From Lachnospiraceae bacterium (lineage in GTDB: Bacteria > Bacillota > Clostridia > Lachnospirales > Lachnospiraceae), in the NCBI GenBank assembly GCA_910575475.1, contig CAJTGD010000053.1, positions 1 through 32,720 of the forward strand: a stretch of DNA of 32,720 nucleotides, in the 5' to 3' direction. Below are positions 32,715 through 32,720 of the stretch, piece by piece. The position numbers and the translations under genes were made by a program. The notes below the pieces were generated by a model that did not search any database, was not told the DNA's origin, and saw nothing but the letters and a program-made list of their open reading frames with translations. Position 1 is the stretch's first letter; each line of letters opens with the position of its first letter.

Positions 32715-32720
32715 CAAAGC

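Overview
The window is about 32.7 kb of a moderately GC-rich, endospore-forming Bacillota genome. It most resembles a gut Lachnospiraceae-type Clostridia. The evidence is spoIVA with a sigma-E-like promoter, the DUF512 - der - plsY - gpsA gene order, GPH-family sugar transporters paired with cytoplasmic glycosidases, and GGAGG-type ribosome binding sites. The genus cannot be fixed from sequence reading alone. No transposase, integrase or CRISPR array was seen.

Bases 1-11100 are housekeeping DNA. They hold a DUF512 radical-SAM-like protein, der, plsY and gpsA in one direction; a reversed xdhC-like gene; spoIVA; lysA behind a near-consensus promoter; tRNA-Leu(CAA) with its own promoter and terminator hairpins; an unrecognised membrane protein; and a receiver-GGDEF diguanylate cyclase. 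Several strong palindromes lie between these genes.

Bases 11100-22540 are a glycoside-utilisation island: GH2, GH3, a GPH symporter, a GH78 alpha-L-rhamnosidase, the C-terminal stump of an alpha/beta-hydrolase esterase, and a GH5 gene broken by both a frameshift and a stop codon. No enzyme has a signal peptide, so uptake followed by cytoplasmic hydrolysis is inferred. A repeated A-tract/GTCGG element lies upstream of the symporter (two 31-bp copies whose starts are 62 bp apart) and, in weaker form, upstream of the GH2 gene.

Bases 22540-25900 begin with a decayed stretch: hairpins, no credible intact gene, and what looks like a scar of a yefM-yoeB toxin-antitoxin pair fused to the end of a merR gene. 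A textbook MerR operator follows (19-bp spacer with a perfect dyad), driving a MATE efflux pump. An O6-methylguanine-DNA methyltransferase gene converges on the pump gene.

Bases 25985-32720 are a second glycoside locus: an AraC regulator divergent from a second GH2, a second GPH symporter and a type-B carboxylesterase, ending at a terminator. The two loci have parallel logic (symporter + cytoplasmic glycosidases + esterase). The GH78 of the first and the GH2 of the second share a small C-terminal helical module. The substrates are probably acylated, rhamnose-containing plant glycosides, but that is inference.
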